Source: Tistrella mobilis KA081020-065 (GTDB taxonomy: Bacteria > Pseudomonadota > Alphaproteobacteria > Tistrellales > Tistrellaceae). From it: DNA of 64,000 nucleotides. Both the position numbers and the translations under genes were made by a program. Position 1 is the first letter of the stretch. The number at the start of each line of letters is the position of its first letter. The notes under the pieces were generated by a model, which had not been told where the DNA came from, made no database searches, and saw nothing but the letters and a program-made list of their open reading frames with translations. Positions 49,569 to 63,975 of this stretch are shown piece after piece. The DNA is taken from positions 3,268,001 through 3,332,000 of the forward strand of contig NC_017956.1 of assembly GCF_000264455.2 (NCBI RefSeq). The letters are read 5' to 3'.

Positions 49569-50981
49569 TTACATGTTGAGCGTGCGGCCGTCCACCGCCA
49601 GCGCCGCTTCCTTCACCGCCTCTTCGAGGGTCGGATGGGCATGGCTGGTGCGGGCGATATCCTCGGCGCTGGCCTTGAACTCCATGGCGAGCACCAGCTC
49701 GGAGATCAGGGTGCCGGCATCGGGGCCGATGATGTGGGCGCCCAGAATCCGGTCGGTCTCGGCATCGGCCAGGATCTTCACGAAGCCATCGGTCTCGCCC
49801 ACCGCGCGGGCGCGGCTGTTGGCCGAGAAGGGGAACTTGCCGGGCTTGTAGGCGATGCCGTCGGCCTTGAGCTGTTCCTCGGTCCGGCCGACGCTGGCGA
49901 CTTCCGGCCAGGTGTAGATCACACCCGGGATCAGGTTGTAGTCGATATGACCCGACTGACCGGCGATCATCTCGGCCACGATCACGCCCTCTTCCTCGGC
50001 CTTGTGGGCGAGCATGGGGCCCTTGATCACGTCGCCGATGGCGCGGATGTTCGGCACATTGGTGCGGAAATGATCGTCGACCTCGATCCGGCCGCGCGGG
50101 CCGGTCTCGATGCCCACCGCCTCAAGCCCCAGGCCCTCGGTATAGGGCTTGCGGCCGATGGCGACCAGCACGGCATCCGCCTCGATGGTCTCGGCATCGC
50201 CGCCCTTGGCCGGCTCGACCGTCAGCCTGATCGCCTCACCCGAGGTATCGGCGCCGGTGACCTTGGTCGACAGGCGGAACTTCAGGCCCTGGCGGCCCAG
50301 GATGCGCTGGAACTGCTTGGAAACCTCGCCATCCATCTCGGGCGTGATCCGGTCCATGAACTCGACGACGGTCACGGCCGAGCCGAGGCGGCTCCAGACC
50401 GAGCCGAGTTCCAGACCGATGACGCCGCCGCCGATCACGACCAGACGGCCCGGCACCTTCTCAAACTCGAGCGCGCCGGTCGAACTGACGATCCGCTTCT
50501 CGTCGATCTCAACACCCGGCAGGTCGACATGGGTCGACCCGGTGGCGATGATCGTCTCGCGGGCCTTGATCGTCTCGGTGCCGCCGTCGTTCAGCGCCAC
50601 CTCGATGGTGGTCGCGTCGACGAAACGGCCGGCGCCCTTGAAGTAGGTGACCTTGTTCTTCTTGAACAGGCCTTCGATACCGCCGGTCAGCTGGGAGACG
50701 ACCTTGCCCTTGCGGGTCATCATCGCGGCGAGGTCGAGTTCGACACCCGACAGCTTCACGCCATGCTCTTCCAGCCCATGCTTCGTCTCGGCATAAAGCT
50801 CCGACGACTGCAGCAGCGCCTTCGACGGAATGCAGCCGACATTCAGGCAGGTGCCGCCCAGCGCGCCGCGCTTCTCGACGCAGGCGGTCTTGAGCCCCAG
50901 CTGGGCCGCGCGGATCGCCGCAATGTAACCGCCGGGGCCGCCGCCGATGATGACGACGTCGAAGGATTGGGTATCGCTCAT
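49569..50981 (-). CDS. lpd: Dihydrolipoyl dehydrogenase (E3)
   Basis: 470 residues from the ATG at 50981, 9 bases after GAGG (another ATG at 50990 has no room for a ribosome site). The FAD motif [21 protein letters not shown], redox disulfide [16 protein letters not shown] motif [15 protein letters not shown] and the dimer-interface histidine in [17 protein letters not shown] are complete. It reoxidises dihydrolipoamide for the 2-oxoglutarate dehydrogenase encoded upstream. It is the last gene of the TCA operon. Confidence 0.98.
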   Translation of the reverse strand: MSDTQSFDVVIIGGGPGGYIAAIRAAQLGLKTACVEKRGALGGTCLNVGCIPSKALLQSSELYAETKHGLEEHGVKLSGVELDLAAMMTRKGKVVSQLTGGIEGLFKKNKVTYFKGAGRFVDATTIEVALNDGGTETIKARETIIATGSTHVDLPGVEIDEKRIVSSTGALEFEKVPGRLVVIGGGVIGLELGSVWSRLGSAVTVVEFMDRITPEMDGEVSKQFQRILGRQGLKFRLSTKVTGADTSGEAIRLTVEPAKGGDAETIEADAVLVAIGRKPYTEGLGLEAVGIETGPRGRIEVDDHFRTNVPNIRAIGDVIKGPMLAHKAEEEGVIVAEMIAGQSGHIDYNLIPGVIYTWPEVASVGRTEEQLKADGIAYKPGKFPFSANSRARAVGETDGFVKILADAETDRILGAHIIGPDAGTLISELVLAMEFKASAEDIARTSHAHPTLEEAVKEAALAVDGRTLNM

Positions 50982-51006
50982 CTCATGCATCCTCGAAAAG
51001 TCGGAA

Positions 51007-51035
51007 CGCCCGCCGCCGGATGATGGCGGCGGGCG
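51007..51035 (-). promoter_or_regulatory. Intercistronic hairpin sucB-lpd
   Basis: CGCCCGCCGCC (51007-51017) and GGCGGCGGGCG (51025-51035) form a perfect 11-base stem with a seven-base loop, filling much of the 75-base gap. No T-run follows. Confidence 0.7.
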
Positions 51036-51056
51036 CGGGAGGGATCTGCGTGCCGA

Positions 51057-52286
51057 TCAGAGATCGAACAGCAGCCGCTCCGGGTTCTCGATGCATTCCT
51101 TGACGCGCACCAGGAAGCTCACCGCTTCCTTGCCGTCGATGATGCGGTGGTCGTAGGACAGCGCCAGATACATCATCGGACGGATCACGACCTGGCCCTT
51201 CTCGGCCATCGGACGCTCCTGGATCTTGTGCATGCCCAGGATGCCCGACTGCGGCGGGTTCAGGATCGGCGACGACATCAGCGAGCCGTACACCCCACCG
51301 TTCGAGATGGTGAAGGTGCCGCCGGTCAGCTCTTCCATGGTGAGCTTGCCGTCGCGGGCCTTCACGCCGAGCGCGTTGATGGTCGCCTCGACGCCGGCGA
51401 AGGACAGCTGGTCGGCGTCGCGCACCACCGGAACCACCAGGCCCTGCTCGGTGCCGACGGCGACGCCGATGTCGTAGTGGTTCTTGTAGATCAGCTCGTC
51501 GCCGTCGATCTGGGCGTTGACCGCCGGATACTCCTTCAGGCCCGCGATCGCGGCCTTCACGAAGAACGACATGAAGCCCAGCTTCACACCGTGCTTCTTC
51601 TCGAAGCCGTCCTTGTAGCGGTTGCGCAGCGCCATCACCTGCGACATGTCCACCTCGTTATAGGTGGTCAGGATCGCGGCGGTGTTCTGGGCATCCTTCA
51701 GGCGCTCGGCGATGCGGCGGCGCAGCTTGGTCATGCGCACGCGGGTCTCGCGCTCGCCGGCCGGCTGGGCGACCTTGGGCGCCGGGGCGGCGGCGGGCTG
51801 GGCCGGGGCGGCAGCAGACTGGGCCGCAGCGGCGCGCTGCACGTCGTCCTTCATGACCCGGCCGTCACGGCCGGTGCCCTCGACCGAACCCGCATCGATA
51901 CCGGCATCGCCGGCCGCCTTGCGGGCCGCGGGCGACAGGATCTTCTCGGCGGCGGGGGCCGCAGCCGGTGCAGGCTCGGCCTTCGGTGCAGGCTTGGGGG
52001 CCTCGGCCTTCTTCGGCGCCTCGGCGGGCTTCGCGGCAGCGGCACCCTGGCCCTCGCCGATCACCCCCAGCAGCGCACCGACTTCGACGTCGGCACCTTC
52101 CTCGGCCAGGATATCGGTCAGCACGCCCGAGGCGGGGGCATTGACTTCGAGGGTGACCTTGTCGGTCTCCAGCTCCACCAGTGGCTCATCGGCCTCGACA
52201 CGGTCACCGACCTTCTTGAACCACTGGCCGATGGTGGCCTCGGTAACCGATTCGCCCAGGCTCGGAACTTTGATCTCGACGCTCAT
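51057..52286 (-). CDS. sucB: 2-oxoglutarate dehydrogenase E2 (dihydrolipoyl succinyltransferase)
   Basis: 409 residues from the ATG at 52286. The lipoyl domain (1-77) has the lipoylated lysine in [10 protein letters not shown]. An Ala/Pro/Lys linker leads to the E3-binding domain (about 115-150, [31 protein letters not shown]) and the catalytic domain, with [13 protein letters not shown] bearing the active His and Asp. It transfers succinyl groups to CoA. Confidence 0.98.
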   Translation of the reverse strand: MSVEIKVPSLGESVTEATIGQWFKKVGDRVEADEPLVELETDKVTLEVNAPASGVLTDILAEEGADVEVGALLGVIGEGQGAAAAKPAEAPKKAEAPKPAPKAEPAPAAAPAAEKILSPAARKAAGDAGIDAGSVEGTGRDGRVMKDDVQRAAAAQSAAAPAQPAAAPAPKVAQPAGERETRVRMTKLRRRIAERLKDAQNTAAILTTYNEVDMSQVMALRNRYKDGFEKKHGVKLGFMSFFVKAAIAGLKEYPAVNAQIDGDELIYKNHYDIGVAVGTEQGLVVPVVRDADQLSFAGVEATINALGVKARDGKLTMEELTGGTFTISNGGVYGSLMSSPILNPPQSGILGMHKIQERPMAEKGQVVIRPMMYLALSYDHRIIDGKEAVSFLVRVKECIENPERLLFDL

Positions 52287-52393
52287 CACGATCCCGATTT
52301 CGTTCATGTCCCGGCATCGACGGCCGGGAAGCTACAACACGTGGCTTAGGTGGCGTATCCACGCACGGATGACAAGGCATTAACGCACGAGAA

Positions 52394-52418
52394 GGGCCGC
52401 ATGCGACGCATGCGGCCC
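52394..52418 (-). promoter_or_regulatory. Near-perfect palindrome in the sucA-sucB gap
   Basis: GGGCCGCATGCG (52394-52405) and CGCATGCGGCCC (52407-52418) form a 12-base stem around a single base. It is the strongest structure in the 145-base gap; no T-run follows. Confidence 0.7.
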
Positions 52419-52431
52419 ATGTTCCCGGCGA

Positions 52432-55323
52432 TCAGCCCGCCAGTGCGTCGTCGATCAGCGCCTTTTGTTCTGCGACATGCTTGTGGTGCGAGCCGGTGGC
52501 AGGTGCCGCCGCCTCGGGCCGGCCGGCATAGCGCACGCGCTTGCCGGAAGCCCCCATGCTGTCGATCAGGTCGTCCAGGCGCGGGCTCATGAAGAACCAG
52601 TAGCCCTGGTTCTTCGGCTCTTCCTGCACCCAGAGCACCTCAGCATTCGGATAGCGCCGCAGCTCTTCCGCGATCGAGGTCGCCGGGAACGGCGCCAGCT
52701 GCTCGACGCGGATGATGGCGACATCCTCGATGCCGCGGGCACGGCGCTCTTCCAGCAGGTCATAGTAGACCTTGCCGGTGCAGAGCAGCACCCGGCGGAT
52801 CTTGTCGGCATGGCGCAGCTGATCCACTTCGCCCAGCACCCGATGGAAGCTGGAGCCCGGGCCCATATCCGACAGTTTCGACACCGCCAGCTTGTGACGC
52901 AGAAGCGACTTCGGCGTCATCATGATCAGCGGCTTGCGGAACTTGCGGTGGATCTGCCGGCGCAGGATGTGGAAGTAGTTCGACGGCGTCGTGCAGTTGG
53001 CGACCTGGATGTTGTCCTCGCCATAGAGCTGCAGGAACCGCTCGGGCCGCGCCGAGGAATGCTCAGGACCCTGGCCTTCATAGCCATGGGGCAGCAGCAT
53101 CACCAGGCCCGACATGCGCAGCCACTTCGATTCGGCCGAGCTGATGAACTGGTCGATCATCACCTGTGCGCCGTTCACGAAATCGCCGAACTGGGCTTCC
53201 CAGACCACCAGCGCATTGGGCTCTGCCAGCGAATAGCCGTATTCGAAGCCCAGCACCGCATATTCCGACAGCAGGCTGTCCACCACCTCGTAGCCCACCG
53301 AGGCACCGAGGTTGTTCAGCGGCACATAGCGCTCTTCGGTCTTCTGGTCGACCAGGACCGAATGGCGGTGCGAGAAGGTGCCGCGGCCGACATCCTGGCC
53401 CGACAGGCGGACGGGGTAGCCCTCGGTCAGCAGGGTGCCGAAGGCCAGCGCCTCGCCGAGCGCCCAATCCAGGCCCTCGCCGTTCGCGATCGCTTCGCGC
53501 TTCTGGCCCAGCTGACGCTGGATCTTGCGGTGGACGTTCACGCCCTCGGGCACGTCGGTCAGCTTGAAGCCGATCTCGCGCAGACGCTCCAGCGACACGG
53601 CGGTAGAGCCGCGGCGGTCGTCGTTCGGCGCCCGCTCATAGCCCTTCCACACGCCCTCGAACCAGTCGGCCTTGTTCGGCTTGTAGGTCTTGGACTGCTC
53701 CAGATCCTGCTCGAGGCGCTGATGGAAACTCTTGAGTGCGCCATCGACCTCGTCGCGGGTCATGACGCCGTCATTCACCATCCGGTCGCCATAGATCTGC
53801 AGCAGGGTGGGGTGCTGCGCGATCTTGCGGTACATCAGCGGCTGGGTGAACGAGGGCTCGTCGGCCTCGTTATGGCCGTGGCGGCGATAGCAGAAGATGT
53901 CGAGGACGACGTCCTTGTGGAAGATCTGACGGAACTCGGCCGCCAGACGCGCCACCCAGACCACCGCCTCCGGATCGTCGCCATTCACATGGAAGACCGG
54001 CGCATCGACCATCTTCGCCACATCCGACGGATAGGGCGAGGAGCGCGAGTATTTCGGGCTGGTGGTGAAACCGATCTGGTTGTTCACGATCACGTGGACC
54101 GTGCCGCCGGTGCGGTAGCCCTTCAGCTCCGACAGCGCGAAGCATTCGGCCACGACACCCTGGCCGGCAAAGGCCGCATCGCCGTGCAGCAGAATGCTCA
54201 GCACCTTCACCCGGTCGGTGTCGCCGCGCTGACCCTGCTTCGCCCGGGTCTTGCCGACGACCACCGGGTTCACCGCCTCGAGATGCGAGGGGTTGGCGGT
54301 CAACGACAGATGCACCGTCTTGCCGTTGGCGAGCGTGCGATCGGTCGACGTCCCCAGATGGTACTTCACGTCGCCCGAGCCCTGGACGTCCTCAGGGGTC
54401 GCCGATCCGCCGTTGAACTCGTTGAACACCGCCGTGAAGGACTTGCCCATCACCGCGGTCAGCACGTTCAGGCGGCCGCGATGCGGCATGCCCAGCACGA
54501 CTTCTTCGCAGCCCAGATCCGACGAACTCTCGAGGATCGCCTCGAGCGCCGGAACCAGGGCCTCGCCGCCTTCCAGCGAGAAACGCTTCGTGCCGGTGTA
54601 CTTGATGTTCAGGAAGCGCTCGAAGCCTTCCGCAATCACCACCTGGCCGAAGATCCGCTTGCGGGTCTCGGCATCAAAGGCCTGCTCGGGGCGGTCGGCT
54701 TCGATGCGCGACTGCAGCCAGGCCTTCTGCTCGGGCGACTGGATGTGCATGAATTCGACGCCGACCTTGCCGCAATAGGTCGACTGCAGCTTGTGCAGGA
54801 TCTCGCGGAGGGTCGCGTTCTCAAGGCCGAGCACGCCGTCGACATAGAAGGTGCGGTCGAGGTCGTCCTCGGTGAAACCGTAGGAAGCCGGATCCAGCTC
54901 GGGATGGCCCGACGGGGTTTCAAGCCCGAGCGGATCCAGATTGGCCACCAGATGGCCGCGCACGCGATAGGCGCGGATCAGCATCAGCAGGCGGATGCTG
55001 TCCACCGTTGCGGAACGTTCCGTCGGAAGCTCGCCGGTCTTGCCGTTGACCGGGCCGACCCGCAGCCCGGTCGCGCCGTCGGCCTTGAAGGCCAGGGTGT
55101 CGGCATGACCGTTGGTCGCAGTGCCGGGCACGATGCCGGGCGCCCAGGGGGCACCGCGGACTTCGGCCAGCACCGACGCGGCTTCGTCGCCCAGATCGGC
55201 GAAGAACCCCTGCCAGCTCTCATCGACCGACATGGGGTTCTGGACGAAACGCGCGTAGAGATCGGCGATAAAGGCGCCGTTGCTCCCGAACAGGAACGAA
55301 AGTTGCTCGCTTTGCGCAGCCAT
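52432..55323 (-). CDS. sucA: 2-oxoglutarate dehydrogenase E1
   Basis: 963 residues from the ATG at 55323. It starts MAAQSEQLSFLFGSNGAFIADLY, the N-terminal E2-binding segment. The thiamine diphosphate region contains VLGMPHRGRLNVL, ILLHGDAAFAGQGVVAE, VNNQIGFTTSP and YRRHGHNEADEPSFTQPLMY. The C-terminal half includes HRHSVLVDQ and LMLLPHGYEGQGPEHSSARPERFLQ in slightly varied form. It decarboxylates 2-oxoglutarate. Confidence 0.98.
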   Translation of the reverse strand: MAAQSEQLSFLFGSNGAFIADLYARFVQNPMSVDESWQGFFADLGDEAASVLAEVRGAPWAPGIVPGTATNGHADTLAFKADGATGLRVGPVNGKTGELPTERSATVDSIRLLMLIRAYRVRGHLVANLDPLGLETPSGHPELDPASYGFTEDDLDRTFYVDGVLGLENATLREILHKLQSTYCGKVGVEFMHIQSPEQKAWLQSRIEADRPEQAFDAETRKRIFGQVVIAEGFERFLNIKYTGTKRFSLEGGEALVPALEAILESSSDLGCEEVVLGMPHRGRLNVLTAVMGKSFTAVFNEFNGGSATPEDVQGSGDVKYHLGTSTDRTLANGKTVHLSLTANPSHLEAVNPVVVGKTRAKQGQRGDTDRVKVLSILLHGDAAFAGQGVVAECFALSELKGYRTGGTVHVIVNNQIGFTTSPKYSRSSPYPSDVAKMVDAPVFHVNGDDPEAVVWVARLAAEFRQIFHKDVVLDIFCYRRHGHNEADEPSFTQPLMYRKIAQHPTLLQIYGDRMVNDGVMTRDEVDGALKSFHQRLEQDLEQSKTYKPNKADWFEGVWKGYERAPNDDRRGSTAVSLERLREIGFKLTDVPEGVNVHRKIQRQLGQKREAIANGEGLDWALGEALAFGTLLTEGYPVRLSGQDVGRGTFSHRHSVLVDQKTEERYVPLNNLGASVGYEVVDSLLSEYAVLGFEYGYSLAEPNALVVWEAQFGDFVNGAQVMIDQFISSAESKWLRMSGLVMLLPHGYEGQGPEHSSARPERFLQLYGEDNIQVANCTTPSNYFHILRRQIHRKFRKPLIMMTPKSLLRHKLAVSKLSDMGPGSSFHRVLGEVDQLRHADKIRRVLLCTGKVYYDLLEERRARGIEDVAIIRVEQLAPFPATSIAEELRRYPNAEVLWVQEEPKNQGYWFFMSPRLDDLIDSMGASGKRVRYAGRPEAAAPATGSHHKHVAEQKALIDDALAG

Positions 55324-55337
55324 CTTGAGCAATGGGA

Positions 55338-55355
55338 GCGCCGCTTACGCGGCGC
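55338..55355 (-). promoter_or_regulatory. Intercistronic hairpin sucD-sucA
   Basis: GCGCCGC (55338-55344) and GCGGCGC (55349-55355) form a perfect 7-base stem with a four-base loop just upstream of sucA on the minus strand. Confidence 0.55.
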
Positions 55356-55388
55356 CCTCTCCAGGTTTGGGTCTGGTTCGTGGATCCG

Positions 55389-56264
<876 letters not shown>

Positions 56265-56266
56265 GG

Positions 56267-57436
56267 TCAGGCGGCCTCCTTCACGGCTTTCACGATCTTC
56301 TCGGCAGCGTCGGCCAGATCGTCGGCGGACATGATCGGCAGGCCGGAATTGGCCAGGATCGCCTTGCCCTTCTCGACGTTCGTGCCCTCGAGACGCACCA
56401 CCAGCGGAACCTGGAGGCTGATCTCGCGGGCCGCAGCCACGACACCCTCGGCGATCACGTCGCAACGCATGATACCGCCAAAGATGTTAACGAGAATCCC
56501 CTCGACATTGGGGTCCGAGAGAATCAGCTTGAAGGCCGTGGTCACGCGCTCGCGGGTCGCACCGCCACCGACGTCCAGGAAGTTCGCCGGCTCGCCGCCA
56601 TACAGCTTGATGATGTCCATGGTCGCCATCGCGAGACCCGCGCCGTTGACCATGCAGCCGATGTTGCCGTCGAGCTTGATGTAGTTGAGGGCGTGACGCG
56701 AGGCTTCCAGCTCGGAGGGATCCTCCTCGCTCTCGTCGCGCAGGTCCTCGATGTCCTTGTGACGGAACAGGGCGTTGTCGTCGAAATTCATCTTCGCGTC
56801 GAGCGCGATGACGTCGCCCGCGCCGGTCACGACCAGCGGGTTGATCTCGACGATGCTCGCATCGGTCCCGATCACGGCCTGGTACATGGCGAGCATGAAC
56901 TTGGTCGCAACCGACACCTGCTTGCCTTCCAGGCCGAGACCGTAGGCGATCTTGCGGGCGTGGAAGGGCTGCATGCCGGTGATGACGTCGACCGGCACCT
57001 TGATGATCTTCTCAGGGGTCTCTTTCGCGACCTCTTCGATCTCCATGCCGCCTTCGGTCGAGGCCATGAAGGTCACCGACGAGGTCTCGCGGTCGATGAC
57101 GACGCCGAGATACAGCTCACGACGGATGTCGCAGCCTTCCTCGATGTAGACCCGCTTGACTTCCTTGCCCTCGGGACCGGTCTGGTGCGTGACCAGGGTC
57201 ATGCCGAGCATGTTCTTCGCGGTCGCAGCGACGTCGTCGAGCGACTTCACGACCTTGACGCCGCCGGCCTTGCCGCGGCCGCCGGCGTGGATCTGGGCCT
57301 TCACGACCCAGACCGGGCCACCCAGGCTCTTGGCGACCTCGACCGCCTCTTCCGGCGTGTAGGCGACGCCGCCGCGGGGCACCGCGACGCCGTACTTCGC
57401 GAGGAGCGCCTTCGCTTGGTATTCGTGGATGTTCAT
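56267..57436 (-). CDS. sucC: Succinyl-CoA synthetase subunit beta
   Basis: 389 residues, the usual length. It begins [26 protein letters not shown], an ATP-grasp start, and contains [37 protein letters not shown] and [20 protein letters not shown]. It provides the nucleotide site. It lies between mdh and sucD in the operon. Confidence 0.98.
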   Translation of the reverse strand: MNIHEYQAKALLAKYGVAVPRGGVAYTPEEAVEVAKSLGGPVWVVKAQIHAGGRGKAGGVKVVKSLDDVAATAKNMLGMTLVTHQTGPEGKEVKRVYIEEGCDIRRELYLGVVIDRETSSVTFMASTEGGMEIEEVAKETPEKIIKVPVDVITGMQPFHARKIAYGLGLEGKQVSVATKFMLAMYQAVIGTDASIVEINPLVVTGAGDVIALDAKMNFDDNALFRHKDIEDLRDESEEDPSELEASRHALNYIKLDGNIGCMVNGAGLAMATMDIIKLYGGEPANFLDVGGGATRERVTTAFKLILSDPNVEGILVNIFGGIMRCDVIAEGVVAAAREISLQVPLVVRLEGTNVEKGKAILANSGLPIMSADDLADAAEKIVKAVKEAA

Positions 57437-57566
57437 TGAGCCTCTTCCCTAGACCGCTCGATCAGCCGCGGAGGTGCCGGCGCCTGCAGTTATAGCACCC
57501 GTCTCCCGGTGCGCAACCGCCGTCCCCCGCGAAATCAAGCGCTTGAAGCCCGTTTGCGGACCTTTT

Positions 57567-57581
57567 CCGAGACCGTCTCGG
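57567..57581 (-). promoter_or_regulatory. Palindrome in the mdh-sucC gap
   Basis: CCGAGAC-C-GTCTCGG is a 7-base-arm palindrome within the 179-base gap between mdh and sucC. On the plus strand AAGGTCC-type context precedes it; on the minus strand it is followed by AAAAGG. It may be a weak hairpin or an operator for a promoter internal to the operon. Confidence 0.45.
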
Positions 57582-57615
57582 CAAGGCTGCAACAGGGTTT
57601 CGCGCGCGGTGCCGA

Positions 57616-60140
<2,525 letters not shown>

Positions 60141-60350
60141 TCGTCGACGGTTGGAGGACGGCCGGCGAGAGGGCGGCCAGCCGGGGCGATGGGGCGGTGT
60201 CGGCCCTGAAGATGGGGCATTCTGCCGCATTGCACAACCCGCAGAGGACGGTTGGCGGCCATGCAGCCGGTGCCGGTCGGCACCGCCCCTCGCGCAGGGC
60301 GCGCATTCGTGTCACAATCGACAGCGCTTCACGATCTTTTCGGAAGGACC

Positions 60351-60380
60351 CCCGCCAGATGCGTGCCCGCCAGATGCGTG
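60351..60380 (+). repeat. 15-base tandem duplication over the ggt-type start codon
   Basis: Two perfect copies of CCCGCCAGATGCGTG (60351-60365 and 60366-60380) each contain an in-frame ATG. The first ATG (60359) is 10 bases from GGAAGGA; the second is 15 bases further on. Confidence 0.9.
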
Positions 60381-61972
60381 ACTTCCAGCGCCCCGGTCGC
60401 TCCGCCGTCTATGCCAACGAGGCAATGGCGGCCACGTCGCACCCACTCGCCACTCTCACTGCGGTCGAAACTCTCCGCGCCGGCGGCAATGCCGTCGATG
60501 CAGCCATTGCCGCGGTGGCGGTGCTCGGGCTGCTGGAACCGCACATGACCGGTATCGGCGGCGATTGCTGGATGCTGATCCAGCGCGCCGGCGATGTGGC
60601 CCCGCTCTGCTACAATGGCACCGGTCGTGCCGCTGCCGGCGCCGGACCTGCCGTACAGCGGCTCCTCGATAGCGGGGCGGCGACCGTGCCGCAATCGCAC
60701 CCCCTGGCGGTGACAGTTCCGGGTGCCGTGGAAGCCTGGGACCGTCTGTCCACCGATCACGGCCGGCTGGGTCTGGACCGAATTCTGGCCCCCGCCATCG
60801 ACCTTGCCCGGGCGGGAGCCCCGGTCGCTCCGCGGGTGGCCGCCGACTGGGCACGCCATGTCGATCTTCTGCAGGCGAACGATGTCACGGCACAAAGCTT
60901 CCTTGCCGGCGCACGCGCACCCGCAGCCGGCACCCGCATGCCCCAGACCCAGATGTGCAGAACCCTCTCTGCGATCGCCAAGGACGGTGCCCGCGGTTTC
61001 TACGAGGGCTGGGTGGCTGAAGACATGGTCGCCACACTCAAGGGCCTGGGTGGACCGCATGATCTTCAGGACTTGGCCGGGCATGCCGGCAGCTATGTCT
61101 CCCCCTCCACCGCCACCTATCGGGGCACGACGGTCTTCGAAAACCCTCCCAACAGCCAGGGGATCATTGCACTTGCCATGCTGGCGATGATGGAGCCGGC
61201 CGATGTCGCCGCCCTCGGTCCGGACAGTGCCGCCTTCCACGACCTGATCGCGCGGGCATCGGAGGCCGGCATCGCCCTGCGCGACCGCTTCCTTGCCGAC
61301 CCGGCCGATGATCACGGCGCCCCTGATGGCGGGCTCGCGCAGATCATGGATGGCGCACGCCTCGCTTCCGCCAGCATTGCCGCAGGAGGCAGGGCAGAGG
61401 CAACACCCGGCCGGCCGGGAGGAAGCGGTGATACGGTCTATGTCAGCGTCGTCGATCGCGACCAGACGGCGGTGTCGATGGTCAACTCGATCTTCCATGC
61501 CTTCGGCAGCGGTATCACCTGCCCCCGATCGGGCGTGCTGTTCAACAGTCGGGGCACCGGATTCCGCCTGGCGCCGGGGATGCCCGGGCACTACCGTCCG
61601 GGTCTGCGGCCGCCGCACACCCTGGTCGCCGGCATGACCGGCGATGGCCGCCGGCCGGTCATGAGTTTCGGGGTGATGGGCGGGCACTACCAGGCCATCG
61701 GCCATGCCACCCTGCTCTCCCGGATCATCGATCATGGCCTGGATCCGCAGGCCGCGATCGATCTGCCCCGCTCCATGGCAATGAATGGGGTACTGGAGGT
61801 GGAAACCGGCGCCGATTCCGCGCTGATGCCGCGGTTGATCGGTCTGGGTCACCGGGTAAGGGCGGCAGAACAGCCTTTGGGCGGCGCCCAGGCGATCCTG
61901 ATCGATTGGGACCGGGGCGTGCTGATCGCCGGCTCGGACTCCCGCAAGGACGGTTGCGCGCTCGGCTACTGA
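60359..61972 (+). CDS. Gamma-glutamyltransferase family protein
   Basis: 537 residues from the ATG at 60359 (alternative start 60374). The Ntn-hydrolase fold begins [36 protein letters not shown] and [14 protein letters not shown]. The self-processing nucleophile is T359 in [38 protein letters not shown] and [14 protein letters not shown] follow. No signal peptide is seen, so it is likely cytoplasmic, like many glutathione- or cephalosporin-acylase-type relatives; a true periplasmic GGT role is less likely. It stands alone, between zapE and asd. Confidence 0.9.
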   Translation: MRARQMRDFQRPGRSAVYANEAMAATSHPLATLTAVETLRAGGNAVDAAIAAVAVLGLLEPHMTGIGGDCWMLIQRAGDVAPLCYNGTGRAAAGAGPAVQRLLDSGAATVPQSHPLAVTVPGAVEAWDRLSTDHGRLGLDRILAPAIDLARAGAPVAPRVAADWARHVDLLQANDVTAQSFLAGARAPAAGTRMPQTQMCRTLSAIAKDGARGFYEGWVAEDMVATLKGLGGPHDLQDLAGHAGSYVSPSTATYRGTTVFENPPNSQGIIALAMLAMMEPADVAALGPDSAAFHDLIARASEAGIALRDRFLADPADDHGAPDGGLAQIMDGARLASASIAAGGRAEATPGRPGGSGDTVYVSVVDRDQTAVSMVNSIFHAFGSGITCPRSGVLFNSRGTGFRLAPGMPGHYRPGLRPPHTLVAGMTGDGRRPVMSFGVMGGHYQAIGHATLLSRIIDHGLDPQAAIDLPRSMAMNGVLEVETGADSALMPRLIGLGHRVRAAEQPLGGAQAILIDWDRGVLIAGSDSRKDGCALGY

Positions 61973-62014
61973 ACCTGCGGCCGAGGGGCAGGCGCCCGAG
62001 AAGTTTTCAACCGA

Positions 62015-62036
62015 GCCCGCCGGTATGCCGGCGGGC
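62015..62036 (+). terminator. Hairpin after the gamma-glutamyltransferase gene
   Basis: GCCCGCCGG (62015-62023) and CCGGCGGGC (62028-62036) form a perfect 9-base stem with a four-base loop, 42 bases past the stop. The tail is ATTGCG with no T-run, so termination may need Rho or be partial. Confidence 0.5.
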
Positions 62037-62148
62037 ATTGCGTGTGGCCATCCAAGCTGTTAGCGTGCGCCGCGCTTGCAGACGGGGGACTCTGTGCCAT
62101 ATCTCCGTCCTGCGCTCATCAACCTCTCTGCCTCCAAGGAACAGCCCC

Positions 62149-63141
62149 ATGCGGATCGGTATCGTCGGCGCCACCGGCGCGGTCGGTCAGGAGACGATCC
62201 AGGTCCTGAAGGACCGTGGTTTCCCCGTGACCGAGCTTCATCTCTTCGCCTCCGAGCGGAGCGCCGGCAAAACCACCGAAACCGCGTTCGGCACCATCAC
62301 CATCGAGCCGTTCTCGGTGGATGCGGCGCGGGGCATGGACATCGTGTTCCTGGCGGTTTCGGGTGATTTCGCCAAGGAATATGCGCCGCAGATCGCCGCC
62401 GAAGGCGGTGCGGTGGTGATCGACAACTCCTCGGCCTTCCGCTACGACGATGCGGTGCCGCTGGTGGTGCCCGAGATCAACGGCCGCCGCGCGCTGGGGC
62501 AGAAGCTGATCGCCAATCCGAACTGCACCACGGCGATCCTGCTGATGGCGCTCGCCCCCCTGCACGAGGCTTTCGGCGTGAAGCGCGCCATCGTCTCGAC
62601 CTATCAGGCGGCGAGCGGCGCCGGCGCCGAGGGCATGACCGAGCTGGAACAGGGCGCGCGCCAGTATCTGGCGGGTGAGCCGGTGACGGCGTCGAAGTTC
62701 GCCCATCCGCTGGCCTTCAACCTGATCCCGCATATCGACAGCTTCCAGGACAATGGCTACACCCGCGAGGAGATGAAGGTCCTCTGGGAGACGCGGAAGA
62801 TCATGGAAGCGCCCGAGGTGCTGCTGAGCTGCACGGCCGTGCGCGTGCCGACCATGCGCGCCCATGCCGAAGCGGTGACCATCGAGACGCGGCACCCGGT
62901 CACCCCGGCGGCGGCGCGCGAGGTTCTGGCCAAGGCCCAGGGCGTCACGCTGGCCGATGATCCGGCGAACAAGCTCTACCCGATGCCGCTGACCGCCTCG
63001 TCGAAGTATGACGTGGAAGTCGGCCGGATCCGCGAGAGCCTGGTCTTCGGCGAAACCGGTCTCGACTTCTTCGTCTGCGGCGACCAGCTGCTGAAGGGCG
63101 CCGCCCTCAACACGGTGCAGATCGCCGAACTGCTGGTCTGA
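62149..63141 (+). CDS. asd: Aspartate-semialdehyde dehydrogenase
   Basis: 330 residues from the ATG at 62149 (AAGGA upstream). The NADP motif is [19 protein letters not shown], catalytic C126 lies in [15 protein letters not shown], and [30 protein letters not shown] and [25 protein letters not shown] are typical. It makes aspartate semialdehyde for lysine, threonine and methionine synthesis and for diaminopimelate in the wall. A terminator follows. Confidence 0.98.
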   Translation: MRIGIVGATGAVGQETIQVLKDRGFPVTELHLFASERSAGKTTETAFGTITIEPFSVDAARGMDIVFLAVSGDFAKEYAPQIAAEGGAVVIDNSSAFRYDDAVPLVVPEINGRRALGQKLIANPNCTTAILLMALAPLHEAFGVKRAIVSTYQAASGAGAEGMTELEQGARQYLAGEPVTASKFAHPLAFNLIPHIDSFQDNGYTREEMKVLWETRKIMEAPEVLLSCTAVRVPTMRAHAEAVTIETRHPVTPAAAREVLAKAQGVTLADDPANKLYPMPLTASSKYDVEVGRIRESLVFGETGLDFFVCGDQLLKGAALNTVQIAELLV

Positions 63142-63182
63142 CCGGCTGCTGGTCTGACTGGCCGCACCGGACACTCTGCCGG

Positions 63183-63217
63183 AAGGCCGGCCTCCCATTG
63201 GTGAGGCCGGCCTTTTT
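63183..63217 (+). terminator. Intrinsic terminator of asd
   Basis: AAGGCCGGCCTC (63183-63194) and GAGGCCGGCCTT (63203-63214) form a perfect 12-base stem with an eight-base loop, followed by a T-run to 63217. Confidence 0.93.
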
Positions 63218-63315
63218 CGTGCGGATCGCGCGGGCTCGTGCTACCCAGGAAGGACAGCCCCCGCCCGGCCCGAAACCGGCCGCAGAAGCAGACGGGGCAC
63301 GAGGGAGTGGAGATC

Positions 63316-63975
63316 ATGCACATCCTGCGTCCGCCCTTCCGCATGGAGGATGATGCCGCCCTGGACTTCGCCGCCCGGCGCGGCTTCGGTCTGGCGGTCG
63401 CGGCCGATGGCGGCGATCCGCTGGGGTCGCACATCCCCTTCATCATCCGGCGCGACCCCGATCAGACCGTGGTGCAGTTCCACCTGACCGCCGGCAATCC
63501 GCTGGTGGCGCAGGCGGCGGCCGGCGCCCGTTTCCTGATCGCGGTTGCCGGGCCGGACGCCTATGTCTCCAACGACTGGTATGTCTCGGAAGACCAGGTC
63601 TCGACCTGGCTCTACGAGGCGGTGCATCTGTCGGGCCGGGCGCGGCTGCAGCCGGTGGACGACAATCGCGGCCATGGCGATGCCCTTCTCGCCGTAGCCG
63701 AAGCACGACTGCCCAAACCGGCCTGGAGCCTGGAGACGATGGAGCCGCAGAAGCGCCAGGCCATGCTCGACGGTATCCGGGTCGTCGAGGTGATCGTCGA
63801 TCGGATCGAGGGGCAGTCCAAGCTCAACCAGCACAAGACCGACGCCGACCATGTGGCAGTGGCCAACCGGCTGGCATGGGCCGGAACGACGCCGGCGCAG
63901 GAGCTTGCCCGCCGCATGCGGGAGCTGCGCCCGGATCTCGTCTATGATTTTCCGGACGCCGACGACATGCCCTGA
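63316..63975 (+). CDS. PaiB-type FMN-binding negative regulator family protein
   Basis: 219 residues from the ATG at 63316. MHILRPPFRMEDDAALDFAARRGFGLAV, LGSHIPFIIRRD, YVSNDWYVSEDQVSTWLYEAVHLSGRAR and the terminal VEVIVDRIEGQSKLNQHKTDADHVAVA match the PaiB/FMN-binding split-barrel family. Bacillus PaiB was linked to repression of sporulation and protease genes, but the biochemical role is unclear. No partner PaiA gene is present. Confidence 0.9.
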   Translation: MHILRPPFRMEDDAALDFAARRGFGLAVAADGGDPLGSHIPFIIRRDPDQTVVQFHLTAGNPLVAQAAAGARFLIAVAGPDAYVSNDWYVSEDQVSTWLYEAVHLSGRARLQPVDDNRGHGDALLAVAEARLPKPAWSLETMEPQKRQAMLDGIRVVEVIVDRIEGQSKLNQHKTDADHVAVANRLAWAGTTPAQELARRMRELRPDLVYDFPDADDMP

